Source of the DNA: Galerina marginata
Lineage: Eukaryota > Basidiomycota > Agaricomycetes > Agaricales > Galerinaceae
Assembly: GCA_023014335.1 (NCBI GenBank)
Contig: JAECYW010000003.1
Span: 2,232,001 to 2,296,000 of the forward strand
Direction: 5' to 3'
DNA: 64,000 nt
This document shows, piece after piece, positions 12,643-23,893 of this stretch (position 1 is its first letter; each line of letters starts with the position of its first letter). Both the position numbers and the translations under genes were made by a program. The notes beneath the pieces are model-generated. The model was given only the letters and a program-made list of their open reading frames with translations, was not told the origin of the DNA and did no database searches.

Positions 12643-12679
12643 CGGTCCGGAGCACAGTCGCGACTGTGCTCCGGCCCGG
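12643..12679. repeat. GC-rich palindrome, right-hand copy
   Basis: Same TCGCGA-centred palindrome as at 11,971, followed by GGCCCGGCAACCCC and an A-run. Confidence 0.8.
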
Positions 12680-12689
12680 CAACCCCAAA

Positions 12690-13110
12690 AAAAAAAAACT
12701 TCAGAAAAGCGTACTTCATTCAATACAACTGAAGTAAATAGAAACTTTCAGGGTTTAGCCATATATGCTATACATATACCATCATAACCAGAGCAATGAC
12801 ATATGACAGACCAAAAAGTAAAAAGAGACATGTAGAAGGCTCATAATTAGTCATGTTACTGGCAAGACCTAACCTTAGATTAGGTGTACAGGAACAAAAG
12901 CTAAAAATAGACCCTAGCAACGGACATCAGACAACCATTCCCATGGTCAATAATAATTTTGAAACTATTAGAAAAGTTTGTAGACTTTTAATTCAGGGTC
13001 AGTCACAAAAAGTGAAGCAGTGGGAGAATTTCCATCGTTTTTGTTAGGAACCATTTGCTTCTGCTATCAAGTGTAGAAAACGAGTTCTTTTACTACGTAA
13101 GAACTCGTAA
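12690..13110 (+). mobile_element. Helentron-like family 2 element, 3' end defined
   Basis: The end is sharp: hairpin CGAGTTCTT..AAGAACTCG followed by TAA at 13,108-13,110, the family 1 end with A-to-G/T-to-C changes in the stem. Upstream sequence matches 48,470-48,823 (same strand) and 50,299-51,150 (opposite strand). The 5' end could not be placed; the CTTGG/GCCATTGC box was not found. A 64-codon ORF inside is not conserved and is ignored. 13,111-13,437 holds nothing I recognise. Confidence 0.6.
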
Positions 13111-13437
13111 ACTAATGATATTGTGAAATGACTATATACTTGCCTGAAGTCCGGAGTGAGTAACTGGGGACTTCTGGCAACTAGCTAAGCCTTTATATAT
13201 GAAAATGAGCAATATACCCAAATGGGGAAAGAAGTGATAAGAATCTGATAAAGATCAAATGAAGAACTACATAAATGAAGTATGTTCTGATAAGGATCTA
13301 ATCTAATCTGATAAGACTTATTAAGATAGAAAGAGTAGAATGTTATGGAGAGTGGGAAAGCAGCTTTAACAGTAGAAGGCAAAGCAGTCTTCAGATTCTG
13401 ATCTAAAGGTGAAAAAGTGTTAGTATAACACAGAACA

Positions 13438-14881
13438 TCAATCAAGTACATCAATAATACCTGGCTTGAACCATTCAATCTCAGAGTCAGTCATGTTTTC
13501 GATATCACTCCAAGGTAGCTCGGTAGCCAGATATTGCATGGCTAGATATGGCTGAGTAGATCCTTCAGCTATACCAAATAAAGTCAACCAGATCATCCTT
13601 TCGATGCGCTTGATGATTTCAGGCTTTTGATTGCCCAAAGCCTTGGAAAACTTGAAATTTCTAGTAAGAATATTGCTTCAAAAGTTAAATTGAAAATAAA
13701 GACTTACACCAATCATCTCCGCTTTGTCCCAGGAAAAGGAACATAGCTTAAGGTCGCTAAGCAACATAATCGGAGAAACCAGTAAAGCTATCTGAAGAGA
13801 AAGCCGGAAGCCAGCATGTTTATAGTCCTCGGTAAGCTTGGTGAATATGGCCTTTTCTGCCGGTGTTAAGGAACTACTGACTCTATAAAGGTAAAGTTGA
13901 TGACTAAAGATTAAGGATATATATAATATAAATCTGCTTACTCCTCGGAAGGGAAAAACAAGTCATTTAGATCATTTGGAACATCCGGTATACTATAGCT
14001 GTCCGGAGTGTATTCCATCGTCAACAAATGCCTAAGATGCATGGCGGCGAGTTGTAAATTCCATAGAGTTTGCAAGGAGCCGCTATTGGCCTCGACGTTG
14101 CATAAAAACTTGAGCGTGCTCAGGTGTATATTGTTAGTGGCGTAAGGAGTTTGCAGGGTATCTTGGCTCCTGAAATTTGCCCGTGCGTCTAGCAGTATAG
14201 ACCAACAATCATTCACCAGTGATAACCTCTGCAAATATTCAGAATAAAAGACGTAAATAATATAAAAAGAAACATACGCGTAAGCTCAATTTAGGAAGAG
14301 GGAGTTTGGGATGCTGTGGAACCAGTATTGTGGATTACCTGCCAAGTAACCAGGCAGCAACATCCAAAACGCGATATGAACAGACCAAAATGGCAAGGTC
14401 GTTGTTGACTTTGACAGGTTTCTTGCCTTTTTTGTAGGCTACCACGGTATTGCGGGCGGCAGGCTTGCCAGTTTCCATGTCTGGGCCCTCAATACGCAGG
14501 AGCTGGCGAAGTCCACTATCCCCCGTGATGCGGTGTGCTCCAAAGCGCTTTTCAAACATATCCATTGAGTTACCAAAGTGCTTCAGATTGAAACCTCAGA
14601 TAAGAATAGTGTTTTAAAACCCTTAAATTGAACCGTACCTTCAGCAACTTGTCTAAAGTACTGGAACCCTGGAAAACATCTGCAAGAACTGGCTCAGTTA
14701 AGCTATCAGTATCCCATGGGAATGCTGCAAGCAGCAAAGAGTTTGCTCTGGGAGAATAAGCCGCTGTGGCTGGAGCTGGAGCTAAGAAACAACTGAATCA
14801 ACAAGGCTTTTAGTTCAGTAAATGGTTTGAAATAATACCCTGAGAGAGGGGCTGAGAAGAAGAAGAAGCATTGGTAGACAT
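13438..14881 (-). pseudogene. Multi-exon gene of unknown function with one in-frame stop
   Basis: Minus strand, ATG at 14,881, stop at 13,438, about six exons with GT..AG introns. The start lies in a Ser/Gln-rich N-terminus (MSTNASSSSQPLSQ). Exon 3 (14,571 downward) is basic and continues in frame through TAA at 14,335-14,337 into KLSLR, which joins the exon starting RLSLVNDCW. Later exons encode LTPAEKAIFTKLTEDYKHAG and FSKALGNQKPE..FKPGIIDVLD. Without the TAA the product would be about 400 residues. The TAA could be a C-to-T change of CAA. A 25-nt intron using the adjacent GTAATC..CAG is too short to be convincing and gives a stop. No domain recognised. Confidence 0.6.
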
Positions 14882-14987
14882 TTTCAAGAAAAGAAGCAAG
14901 AGTTGTAAAGGGAAGTTGAGGTTGAGGTTGAGATTGACAGTAGGAGACTAAAAGAAATCAACTTCAACATGCGTCTTAGGTCAGGCA

Positions 14988-15042
14988 TGTGGCTGTGCTA
15001 ACCCTAAGAGGACCGACGCTACTCTTAGGGTTAGGGCTCAGT
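14988..15042. repeat. Degenerate copy of the telomere-like palindromic MITE
   Basis: GTGGCTGTGC, then TAACCCTAAGAGGACCGACG, then a damaged centre and CTCTTAGGGTTAGGG. Related to the intact palindromes at 30,289-30,332 and 48,033-48,084. 15,043-15,231 is AT-rich without a gene. Confidence 0.7.
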
Positions 15043-15231
15043 CTTGACTGTGCTCAAGCGCAGGCAACTAGGGCATATAATTATAAGCACATATATTTTA
15101 AACATTTTATCATACTTCTAGTTGTCTAAGTTAATCCTATATCATATTTCCATATGCCAGTACCTATTGCAGTCTTATATTAATAAAGTACACTACAACT
15201 GTACTTATTGTATTCTAATAACTACATTAAT

Positions 15232-15611
15232 TGATGACATTGAATTCATGGTGGGGAACTCAATGCACGGGTGGTGGATTCCCAAACGCGGGTGAGCGGG
15301 CATCAAGTCTGGCGGCGCGGGAGGCTAATCGCACGGGTGGTGGGTCGCAAATGCGAGTAGGTGGGCGTTGGATCTCGGCGACGCGGGTGCCAAACCATCG
15401 GATGGGGGAGACCAATGGCCGCGGGAGGCTAGACGCACAAGCCCCCGAATCCCCGAATACGAGTACGGGGGCCTGGGTCGAGCGGGGCGACTAGCCGGCA
15501 GCTCTGTTGCAAGCAAATGGGCGGGGCCGCAAGAGGCTCGATGCACAGGCGTCGAGTCCCTAGATGCGAGTGCGTGGGCCGGCGGCCGCGAATGGGATTC
15601 ACGGGCGAGTG
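15232..15611. repeat. GC-rich degenerate tandem repeats
   Basis: Repeated blocks around GGGAGGCT, GCACGGGTGGTGGGT, GCGAGTAGGTGGGCG and CGCGGGTGCC, spaced about 70-110 bp. Open frames exist in several registers on both strands, as expected of GC-rich low-complexity DNA. None has introns, domains or a partner to support a gene. Confidence 0.6.
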
Positions 15612-16503
15612 GTAGCTACCACTTTTATGATAAAATGTGGTCAAGTGCCTGTACAACTATTTGGACACTGCCTAGGAAATATATGAAATGAGATACCTAG
15701 TCAAGTTAATGAGATACATATCATTTTTGCTTAGAGATATATCATAAATTCTGGGCAACTATTTCATAATTGCCAGGCTATTTCATTTCATTTCTATCTA
15801 CCACAATTTCATAACTCTCTAGCCATCTCATTTCATTATTCACCAGAGAAAATATCATTTCTGCCTAAGAACAATTTCATAACTCCCTATATATTTCATT
15901 TCATTGTTTCACAGTCAAATTATCATTACTGCCTGACTATTTCATTTCATATTTACCTGGTGATATTCTCATTGTTCTATTTCATTATTGCCAGTCAAAT
16001 ACTTATCTAATTAACTATGTGAAATAACTATGATTTAATTGTTAAATCAGTGCAATATTCTATGTGCTTGCTAGGGGGGGTTCTAGGCCTTATTTCTAAA
16101 TAACTTTTGATTTGAGGCTATAATATGATAAGGGTGTGGTGGGAAAAGCATGGGAAAGGCATTTTGGAAGCCATCAAAAATATTACATAAGCCATTCACA
16201 GACATAATCTAATTAAAACATAAGAAATCGCACTGGCAGCAATGAAATATCAGGCCAGCAACAATGAAACAGAAGAGCTGGGAAGTTATGAAACAAAGAC
16301 AGAGGAGAAATGAAACAATCCTGGAGGAGAATGAAATAGAAATGAAATAAAACAACTAGGAAGGAATGAAATAGAAATAGAAAAGAATGAAATAGAAATA
16401 GGAAAGAAATGAAATATGAAAATGTCGCATTTCATATATTTCCTAGGCAGTGTCCAAATAGTTGTGCAGGCACTTGACTGGATTTTATCATAATTAGTGG
16501 TAG
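15612..16503. mobile_element. AT-rich non-autonomous element with ~75-bp terminal inverted repeats
   Basis: The left end runs from about CTACCACTTTTATGAT through CAAGTGCCTGTACAACTAT and GGACACTGCCTAGG. The right end (about 16,425-16,503) is its near-perfect complement. The interior is rich in ATTTCATTTCAT on the left and GAAATGAAATAG on the right, so most of the element is an imperfect palindrome. No transposase. It interrupts the GC-rich block. Exact ends and target duplication are uncertain. Confidence 0.75.
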
Positions 16504-18533
16504 GGACTAGTGCACGGGCACGATAGGATGAGGGGCAAGTTGGGGGGGGGGGTTCAATGCATCGGCGTCGGGCCCCCGCTTGCTAGTGCGTGGGCGTTGG
16601 GTCAACCTGCGAGAAGGCAGTGACGGCGCTGCGAATGCCCGTGTTTGTCGTAGAGTGGCAGGCGAGATGGGGGGGTGGGGGGGTACCGCGTCACAAACGG
16701 CGGGTGTTTGGGCTAATCGTTGCCCGTCGTCGTGGGCGTGGCCGGAACGGGCTGCTGCGCAACCTGTTGGTGGGTTAGCGCAGTGGGGAGGGGAATGTGG
16801 TGGGTGTGCTTACGGCGGCATTGCTTCCGCTGCCGTTGCTCGCCAACGCACATAACAGCAGCAGCAGTTGTCAGGCTGCTGCTCGCGGTCGGGCGTTTCG
16901 AGAGGCGGGGATGGTGGGAGGGTGTAGCCGACGGAGCCGCTCGCACGTCGAAGGTGATCGAGTGCCTGTGCAGAGGGTAAGGAGTGGGCGGGTGTATGCA
17001 CCCTCTACAAGGTAAGGGGTTGGCCTGGAGGCAGTTGGTGAGGTGTGGGGTGAGGGCAGAAAAAGAACAGCAAAACGAGCCTTGCGACTCGTTTCACGAC
17101 ACACCTGGTGGGTCTCCCATTTCACGGGTCTCCCCTTCGTATTCGTCACCCCGCTAACCCAGTCCACCGTCCAGACGTCGGCCCACAGCCCTCGGGTTGG
17201 AGGGGGGCTCGCAACGTGGCGACGCGATATGTCGTGTTGGTTCGTGCCTTGCAAGTGGCGAGCGGACGAGCGAGGGAGGCGACGGGGTGGTGGTTGATGT
17301 TGATGTTAGTGTAGGCGGCAGGTGCAGGAGCTGCGATGGCTGGAAGGCCTCCTTCGCTCCCTAGTACTTGGGGACCTACGGGTGGTAATTGGCATCAGGT
17401 TGGGGAGTGTTCAGGAAGGCGTCGGCGTGAAGGGAACAGGAACCGGCGTTTGACGTTGCAAGGTGACACGGAGGAAGTGGCGGACGCGGAGGCAAACGCA
17501 GAGAGAGACGCGGAGGTAGGAGCAGACGCAGACGCAGAGGCAGAGGCAGAGGCAGAGGCAGAGGTGCCCTCCACGCTCAATGTCATACGATATGGCAGAG
17601 CGGAGGGGTATTCCTAGGCGATGACAAGGGCGGTTAGTACCAATCTCGCATGGGGGCTAGCCACGTACCTGGTGCGTTCGTGGTGTGGTCGCAGTTCCCG
17701 GCGCTGCTGGCGGTCTTCGTTGGCTGGGGTGCTGAGCCTGTACGGTGGTGGGTGTGGGTCAAGGTAAGGTGGCGAACTTGAACGTTTGAAGTTCAAATTC
17801 GGACTTCACGTGATCCACGGACCGATTCGCCGTGTCACGCCACCGTGGAGAATCATGGAAATCGTTTCCATGAGTTTCCATGATTCCTTGGCTCTCTCCC
17901 CGCCCATCTCCCCTCCCATCTCTCCCACTTTACCGCGCCGGACTCAAAAGAACGTCATCGCCACCCCTCATCTCGACGACGGCAACGTCGAGCAGCAACA
18001 CTGGAGTCATGTGCCCCTCGCCTCGTTGGGGTATGTGGGCCGACTCGCCGCTTGAGAACTGGGCGGCCTCCGCCGCTGCTCCTACCACCCAATCGCCATC
18101 GTTGGGCTCGAAACCGGACGACACAACACGAACCGGCGTCAGATCGCATCCAAGGTCACCACAGGCATAGGAAGTAGGGACAGGAAAAGCAGGAAACAAG
18201 TCAAAAAGCGGCAGGTAAGCACCCCCCGCTGCATCGTCCCCATAGGTAACCCACTCGCTAACCACTCATGGCCCAACCAATACACGATGACGTCGCCAAC
18301 TCCCGCAACTTTCACGACGACAGGCAGCAACTGGCCCGAACCCCCGTCTTTTCGCAATACGGCGCCGCTCACCTCTCAACGAGACATGCGAACTCTACCA
18401 GGCGCAGCTTCACGACCCCGGGACCTAATGCCCACACCCTCGCATTCGCGGTCACTACGTCCCATCGCATCACGCGTGTAGCACCCATTCACGACAGCTA
18501 GGCCATGCATTCGCATCTAGGACCCGACCCCAG
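16504..18533. other. GC-rich low-complexity block, no supported gene
   Basis: Continues the repeat family of 15,232-15,611; its right part (about 18,260-18,533) contains inverted versions of blocks from the left part, such as CTAGATGCGA. Many overlapping short open frames on both strands, none convincing. Confidence 0.55.
17531..17566 (+). repeat. (GAGGCA)n microsatellite
   Basis: Six-base units of GAGGCA/GACGCA, repeated about six times. Confidence 0.85.
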
Positions 18534-19367
18534 TTATGAGTCCTTTGATTTATCAAAGACTCATTCTTTATAAACCTAGAACTTAGTTGAAAATTTCATT
18601 CATTCATTGATCATTCAATACCGCGGAAAAGAATTTCCCAAAAAGGAAACTTTTGACCAAATAATAGATTTAGGTCCCCTGACTATAAATATCAAAAAAC
18701 AATGTGACTAGCTATGTCTGTTCCTGAGATATTGATCTTTTCAGTCCAAAAATCACAAAAGTGCTGGCTTTTTTTGAGTATTTTGCATTTTTCTTAATAG
18801 GGAAGGCAGCTAATCACATGATTTCAACAGATGCAGGGTCCTCAAATCATTTCCCACTACTTTGTTTGTTTTTTCCTAAAAAGGTAATTGCCAAATTGGG
18901 TAACTTTCTCCCACCTAATATAACAAGTTGAACTTTGAAGCTTCTTTCTTCTTTTTCTCTATCACCAATGAAGCTATTGACTTGGTTTTTTTTGCTATGA
19001 CCTCTGGCTATTTTCATCTATTATCTAAAACACTCTCTTAGCCTCTAAAACATTTGGTTTTCTCATATTATTTTACATAATTAAATTGTACTTGAAGTGA
19101 AGATGTTTTAATGACTTGATTGTAGTATATGTCTGACATAGGGCTTGGCTCCAATGGACAATAAATGGATAAAAAAAAACAAAAAAAATGGTTTGATCAT
19201 GATAGTTACGTAGCTAGATAGAAATATCTATATTTTAATAACTTGTAATGATAAATGCTGAAAAAAATAAAAAAATAAAAAATCAACCTTAAATTGTGAA
19301 AAGTATAACTTTTGAAATTGAAGAGGACTCATACATGCCATGCGTAGTAATGGCCCATACCCCCAAG
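18534..19367 (-). mobile_element. Helentron-like family 3 element, long copy (834 bp)
   Basis: Read on the minus strand it starts CTTGGGGGTATGGGCC after host A. It carries the box GCCATTACTACGCATGGC and GTATGAGTCC, and ends in a hairpin ATGAGTC..GGACTCAT followed by AA. The same design with a different stem sequence is present at 41,122-41,583. It interrupts the GC-rich block. No coding capacity. Confidence 0.72.
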
Positions 19368-21267
19368 TGCATCAAGCTCCCGCGACCCCGTCCACCTTTT
19401 GTTGCACACCTGCGGCGCTGATTTGCGAATGCCAGGTCCACATACTCACTTTGGAACCCGACGCTCCTGCATGCAGCCTCCCTCCACCTCATCAGCCCGT
19501 TGTTTATCACCGGCGGCGCTGATTTGAGACCTTCACGCACACCTACTGGCATTCTGGAACCCGGCGCCCATGCCTAAATCCTCCCGCGATCTCGCTCGGC
19601 GGGCTCTGTATTCATCCCCCTCCCCGTGTCTTGACCTCCGCCTTCGAAGTTCACCTCCCGCGGGTCATTTGTTTATACCCCTTATTTATTTATCATGAGA
19701 GCCTATGTAGTATAGTTCTAGAATTAATTACAAATAAAATTTATTTTCTACAATGAAGGGTTGAGAGGGAGGGCTAAGTTGAACGGGAAAAGAGCAAGGG
19801 AAGTCCCGAGAGAAACAAAAACGTACGACTTTGAAAGTCAGGTGTGTGTTGAACGTCACCTGATGTTACGTGACGAGTGACAATTCGCGTTGGCTTAAAG
19901 TCATCGCCTCCCTCCTTCTCTCCCTCCTTGAGCGCGTTGGCTAAAAACCTTCGCCTCCGTTTTTCTCTCCTGCGAATCCGCCCGGATAGGCCGATAGCGC
20001 ATTCCCCACCTAGGGGGGGTGCCACGCTGTTTCTTTTTCTTCTTTTTTTCCTTCTTTTTCATCTTCTGGGCTTTTCTTTCTGCGAAGGCAACTCAGAGGC
20101 GTAAGGCTCTGGCTGTGACAGCCATCCGATGTCGCCTCTGCTGCTCTTCGCGGTTCCTGCGCCTCAACTGTTCAACAAGTAAGTTTATATTCATTTTTTA
20201 CTTACTTTTTGAGTTGATTTAACAACCCCAGAGACCCCTCTCGCGTCACGCCTCGGCTCCGTTACCCTTGACGCAGACATGGTGCTTGACTATTGCCCGA
20301 CCATCACCTCACCTCGCCTCGAACTGCTCCCTCACCATCGCACCACTTGGCCGGCTCACAGCACCAACGTTTCGCCTCGCCTCAGGCCCCGTCGCCATCC
20401 AGCCGCGATTCGCACTCCAGCGGGCCCCGTCGCCATCCAGCCACAATTCGCACTCCAGCTGGGGATTTGGACGTCGATGTTGTCACCTCGCGAAGGCCTT
20501 CCCCCACCGCAATACCCTTCCCGCGGCATGTATGACGCCCTCGCTCTTTTCATGCAACCTTCGACTTCGAGGAATCTCCTCCCGCGGCGGTTGGACGCTC
20601 CCTCAAAAAAGCCATACACGTCCATGACACCAGGCGCGAAGGCCAAGGGTTTATGAGGTGCTACAAGTAAGTAAATACCGGTTTGAGCTGCGATAAATTG
20701 CTTACTTGATAGATAGTAGGTTCTCCCTCCGCTCCCCGACTTAGCCAGCAACAATCTCGACGTCCGCGTTCAGTGTTCAGCAGGCCGCGCCGTCCAGTCC
20801 AGTGGACTGGCATCGCGCTCACCAAGAAACGAGCAGCCCGCACGAAACACAGGGCTGTTGAAACCAGCCGCGGGAGTTGGGAAGCCGGAGGCGAGAGCTG
20901 GGAGGTGGGAAGTTGGCGAAGTTAGGCACTAGAACACTGAGTCTGCTGCCATTGCATGGACGGCGGCCTCGACTATTCCAGTCGCAGCTGTGGTTTGTAC
21001 ATGATGACTAGGGCATACTCGCAGCCCTGGTCAGACGAGCGCCGTCGCAAGACCCCTCTGCCTTGCCTTGCGTCGCCTCACTTTGCGTCGCCTTGCCTCC
21101 CCTTGTCTCTTGCTTCACCTCGCCTCTCGCCTCTCATCTCCATCTCGCGTCGCGTCGCATCGCGTCGCGTCGCCTCTCATATCGCGTCACCTCACCTCGC
21201 GTTGGCGCATCAGGAGACTCCTCACATCTCCCATCCCGTAAGCTCTTTGGCTTTCATTTGTTGTTTG
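19368..21267. other. GC-rich low-complexity block with intron-like signals
   Basis: Contains two diverged copies of a block starting GGCGCTGATTTG (about 19,418 and 19,512). GTAAGT..CAG stretches near 20,179-20,231, and a GTAAGT..TAG stretch near 20,668-20,710, look like introns of a transcribed RNA, but no coherent protein can be assembled. Probably non-coding or long-decayed sequence. Confidence 0.45.
21058..21210 (+). repeat. Degenerate CGTCGC/CACCTCGC low-complexity tract
   Basis: Short units such as CGTCGCCT, GCGTCGCGTC and CACCTCGCC repeat irregularly. A similar tract lies at 26,540-26,745 on the far side of the large inverted-repeat element. Confidence 0.8.
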
Positions 21268-22672
21268 CACTTCAGTGACCCCCCGGAACTAACCTCTTAG
21301 GTTGATTAATTCCTGATAGGAAATACAATCTAAAGGAAGGCTGAAAACATTTCCGAAAACAATTTTTTCCAAGAATAATCTTCAGATTTTTAAAATGTTT
21401 TTTAGGGTTTAGTATAATGTTTTTTTGACAGGTGGTGGCAGGGGTCTCTTGTGGAAAATGTTTTCTAATAATAAACATTCTTCCAAAAATAATTTTTATA
21501 GAAAACAAAAATCAAATGTTTTCTGTGACGTCTTGGCAAAGTTTTGTATTTTAGAAATATATTCTGGTGGCAGGGGTCCTCCAAATTAAAAAAATTCCTG
21601 TGGCTTTGCCAGGATAGCTATAAAAATACTGTAATGACATTTCTTTAGGCACAGGTCTACCTGACCTAACACACAAGAAGCAATCTAAATCAAAGCAAAT
21701 AATATATATATATTTCTATATATAAAAGCTATAGAATTTTCTGTGATTATAGTCCATACTAGCATTTATATTAATAAATACCATCTTGTAGATCTGAATT
21801 TTTTGAATTTTCTAATATTTAAATAATTGCAAGCAAGTAAAAACTAAGCTCATTATAGTCTAATAACATTTTAAAAGACTTGTATTGAGAAATAGATTTT
21901 TTCTTGTAAATAAGCATTAAATTATAATACAGATAAGTATTAAAAGAAACAATAGCTTATACCTATTATATTTAGATCTAAATTTCAAAATCTTATTTTA
22001 GAAGTATTTCTATTTTTAGACATTAAAAATATTTTTGATGTTTCTATTTTTAGAGAAGGTCTATTTTTAGAAGTGTGTCTATTTTTAAACTATAGCCTTA
22101 AAACATTTTGGAATCATTTTTATTTTTAGCTGACCCTGAATTTCCCAATTAGGAACTATTTCCATTTATGGTCATATCAGCTATTTTTAGAACCAATCTT
22201 GTTTTGCTTATATCTCAGTCAGAAAAGCGAATATTGATATGATTTAAATTGTAAAAAGGTTTAAAAATATATTACTTTCTTTTGAGATACTCTTTCCTTT
22301 TTGGGAAATTTTCCCATCTGCCAAATCTGTTTTCAAGAAGCCTGATAACGATTTTGATGCAGCTTTTATCTCAATAAGGAAAGAAGATACAGTTATGATT
22401 TAAACAGATTTAGAATCGCCCTGATGAGTAATACAACTTTTGTTACTAGCACAGCCACATCTGATCACTTTTGGAAATTGCTTCTATTTAAAGCATTGAT
22501 TGATCAATTTAGCATCTAAAGCACTTCAAACATGTTGAATATGCTTTGATATAGCTGTTCAAATACTTAAAAGTCTAATTATGTCACATGTCACATGACT
22601 ATCTATTTTTAGATATGACTGTGTATTTAAAACTTAAATTACAGCTATATTTAGAACAATGAGCATGGTAAG
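21268..22672 (+). repeat. Left arm of the 1.4-kb inverted repeat
   Basis: Contains a cluster of CTATTTTTAGA motifs (about 22,010-22,200), mirrored in the right arm at about 24,360-24,545. Confidence 0.85.
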
Positions 22673-22860
22673 GTCAATGTCTGGCAAAGCCCACTCTTAA
22701 AGTCTGACTATGTCACTTGTCACATAGATCTATGCAGATTTAGACTCAGCTGACATTATCAATAGTGAGTACCTAGATCATGTAATCTATATTACAACTG
22801 AAAGCAAAATGTTAGACCACCCAAGTTTGACTACATGTATAACAAACTTATGTCAGATAG

Positions 22861-22935
22861 GAGCTGTGGTGGCTCAGGTGACACCATCACTCTAAAACCC
22901 TAGGCAGATAAAAACATGAGTTTGAATCCAGCCAG
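22861..22935 (+). ncRNA. tRNA-like SINE head with A and B boxes
   Basis: TGGCTCAGGTG at about 22,869-22,880 resembles an RNA polymerase III A box. GTTTGAATCC at about 22,919-22,929 resembles a B box with one or two changes. The spacing is suitable. No full cloverleaf is evident, so this is more likely a tRNA-derived SINE or pseudo-tRNA than a functional tRNA. Downstream sequence to about 23,270 may be its body. Confidence 0.45.
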
Positions 22936-23893
22936 TTACATAGTTAAAACACTTTAGACACTATGTGATTTATTTAATGTCCCTGGAAGTCACTGTATAA
23001 GCTGTTGTAATAGGAAGGTAGACTATGTCTCTGCCAAAAAGCCAGCTCAAGAGCTTGGATAACACTACCCCTGTGCTCTCACATTATGAAGTTATGGTCA
23101 TGTTGTTCTTCTTGGCATCTGAAAAGGGCATCATGTTAAGATGGGATCTGGAAGACCTAGGACAAGCTGTGTAAGTCCACATGGGCCAGACAGCTGGCTG
23201 CCATTATGCCAAGTCGGCTAGAGCTGCCTCTGGGTTGTTTGATCAGTACCAAAGAGTGAAGTAAAATTAAATCTGTGAAGACAGCTAAAGCTGACCAAAT
23301 GAATGTAGCTGCTGAAGTACTGTGTGGCTGTGTTTAGACAAGACATAGTCAATAAAACGACTACTTATTTTGTGGCGCATGCTGGATGCCTGGAAATGGA
23401 TGCAGGGCTTAGAGGATGAAAGTTCCTTGATGCTCTGGGTGTGACAGTGTTTAGTTAAGTGGAAGCACAAGCTGGTGTATAGAATGAAGCTGGGGATCAG
23501 CCATGACTAGTGTAAATATACAGGATGTCATGTTATTGGGTATAACCAGACAACTGGTATATTGCAACATAGTGGATTAGTTATGAGAGGTTCAAAAGTT
23601 AGATTGCATACTGGATAGCAGGATGTCTACATCTATGTTTTGAGAAGCTTTGATGGCTTTTTTTATGTGCTGCTCATCAGAGGACTTGGTCTCATGTAAT
23701 GAGCAGCAAAGTCTTTTGGCTTTTTGAAGATTGCCAATCCTCCAACTTATTAAGAGAACTTCGAGTTTGTGAGTAAACCAAGGAGAGGATTTTTTCCCAA
23801 CAAGATTTTTCCGAGTGTTTCACTTCCCTAATCTTGGCAGCATGGCTTGCTCTGTGCTGCAATATTGTAAAGTGCCACTCAGACACTGATCTA

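Noticed and set aside
12853..13047. 64-codon ORF in a family 2 element
   Set aside because: Not kept in the other two family 2 copies and lies within repeat sequence.
14310..14340. A 25-nt intron (GTAATC..CAG) that would remove the in-frame TAA
   Set aside because: Shorter than any other intron here and splicing it would bring in another stop.
16580..17300. Overlapping open frames in the GC-rich block as genes
   Set aside because: Frames occur on both strands at once, composition is low-complexity, and there is no domain, intron logic or conservation to support them.
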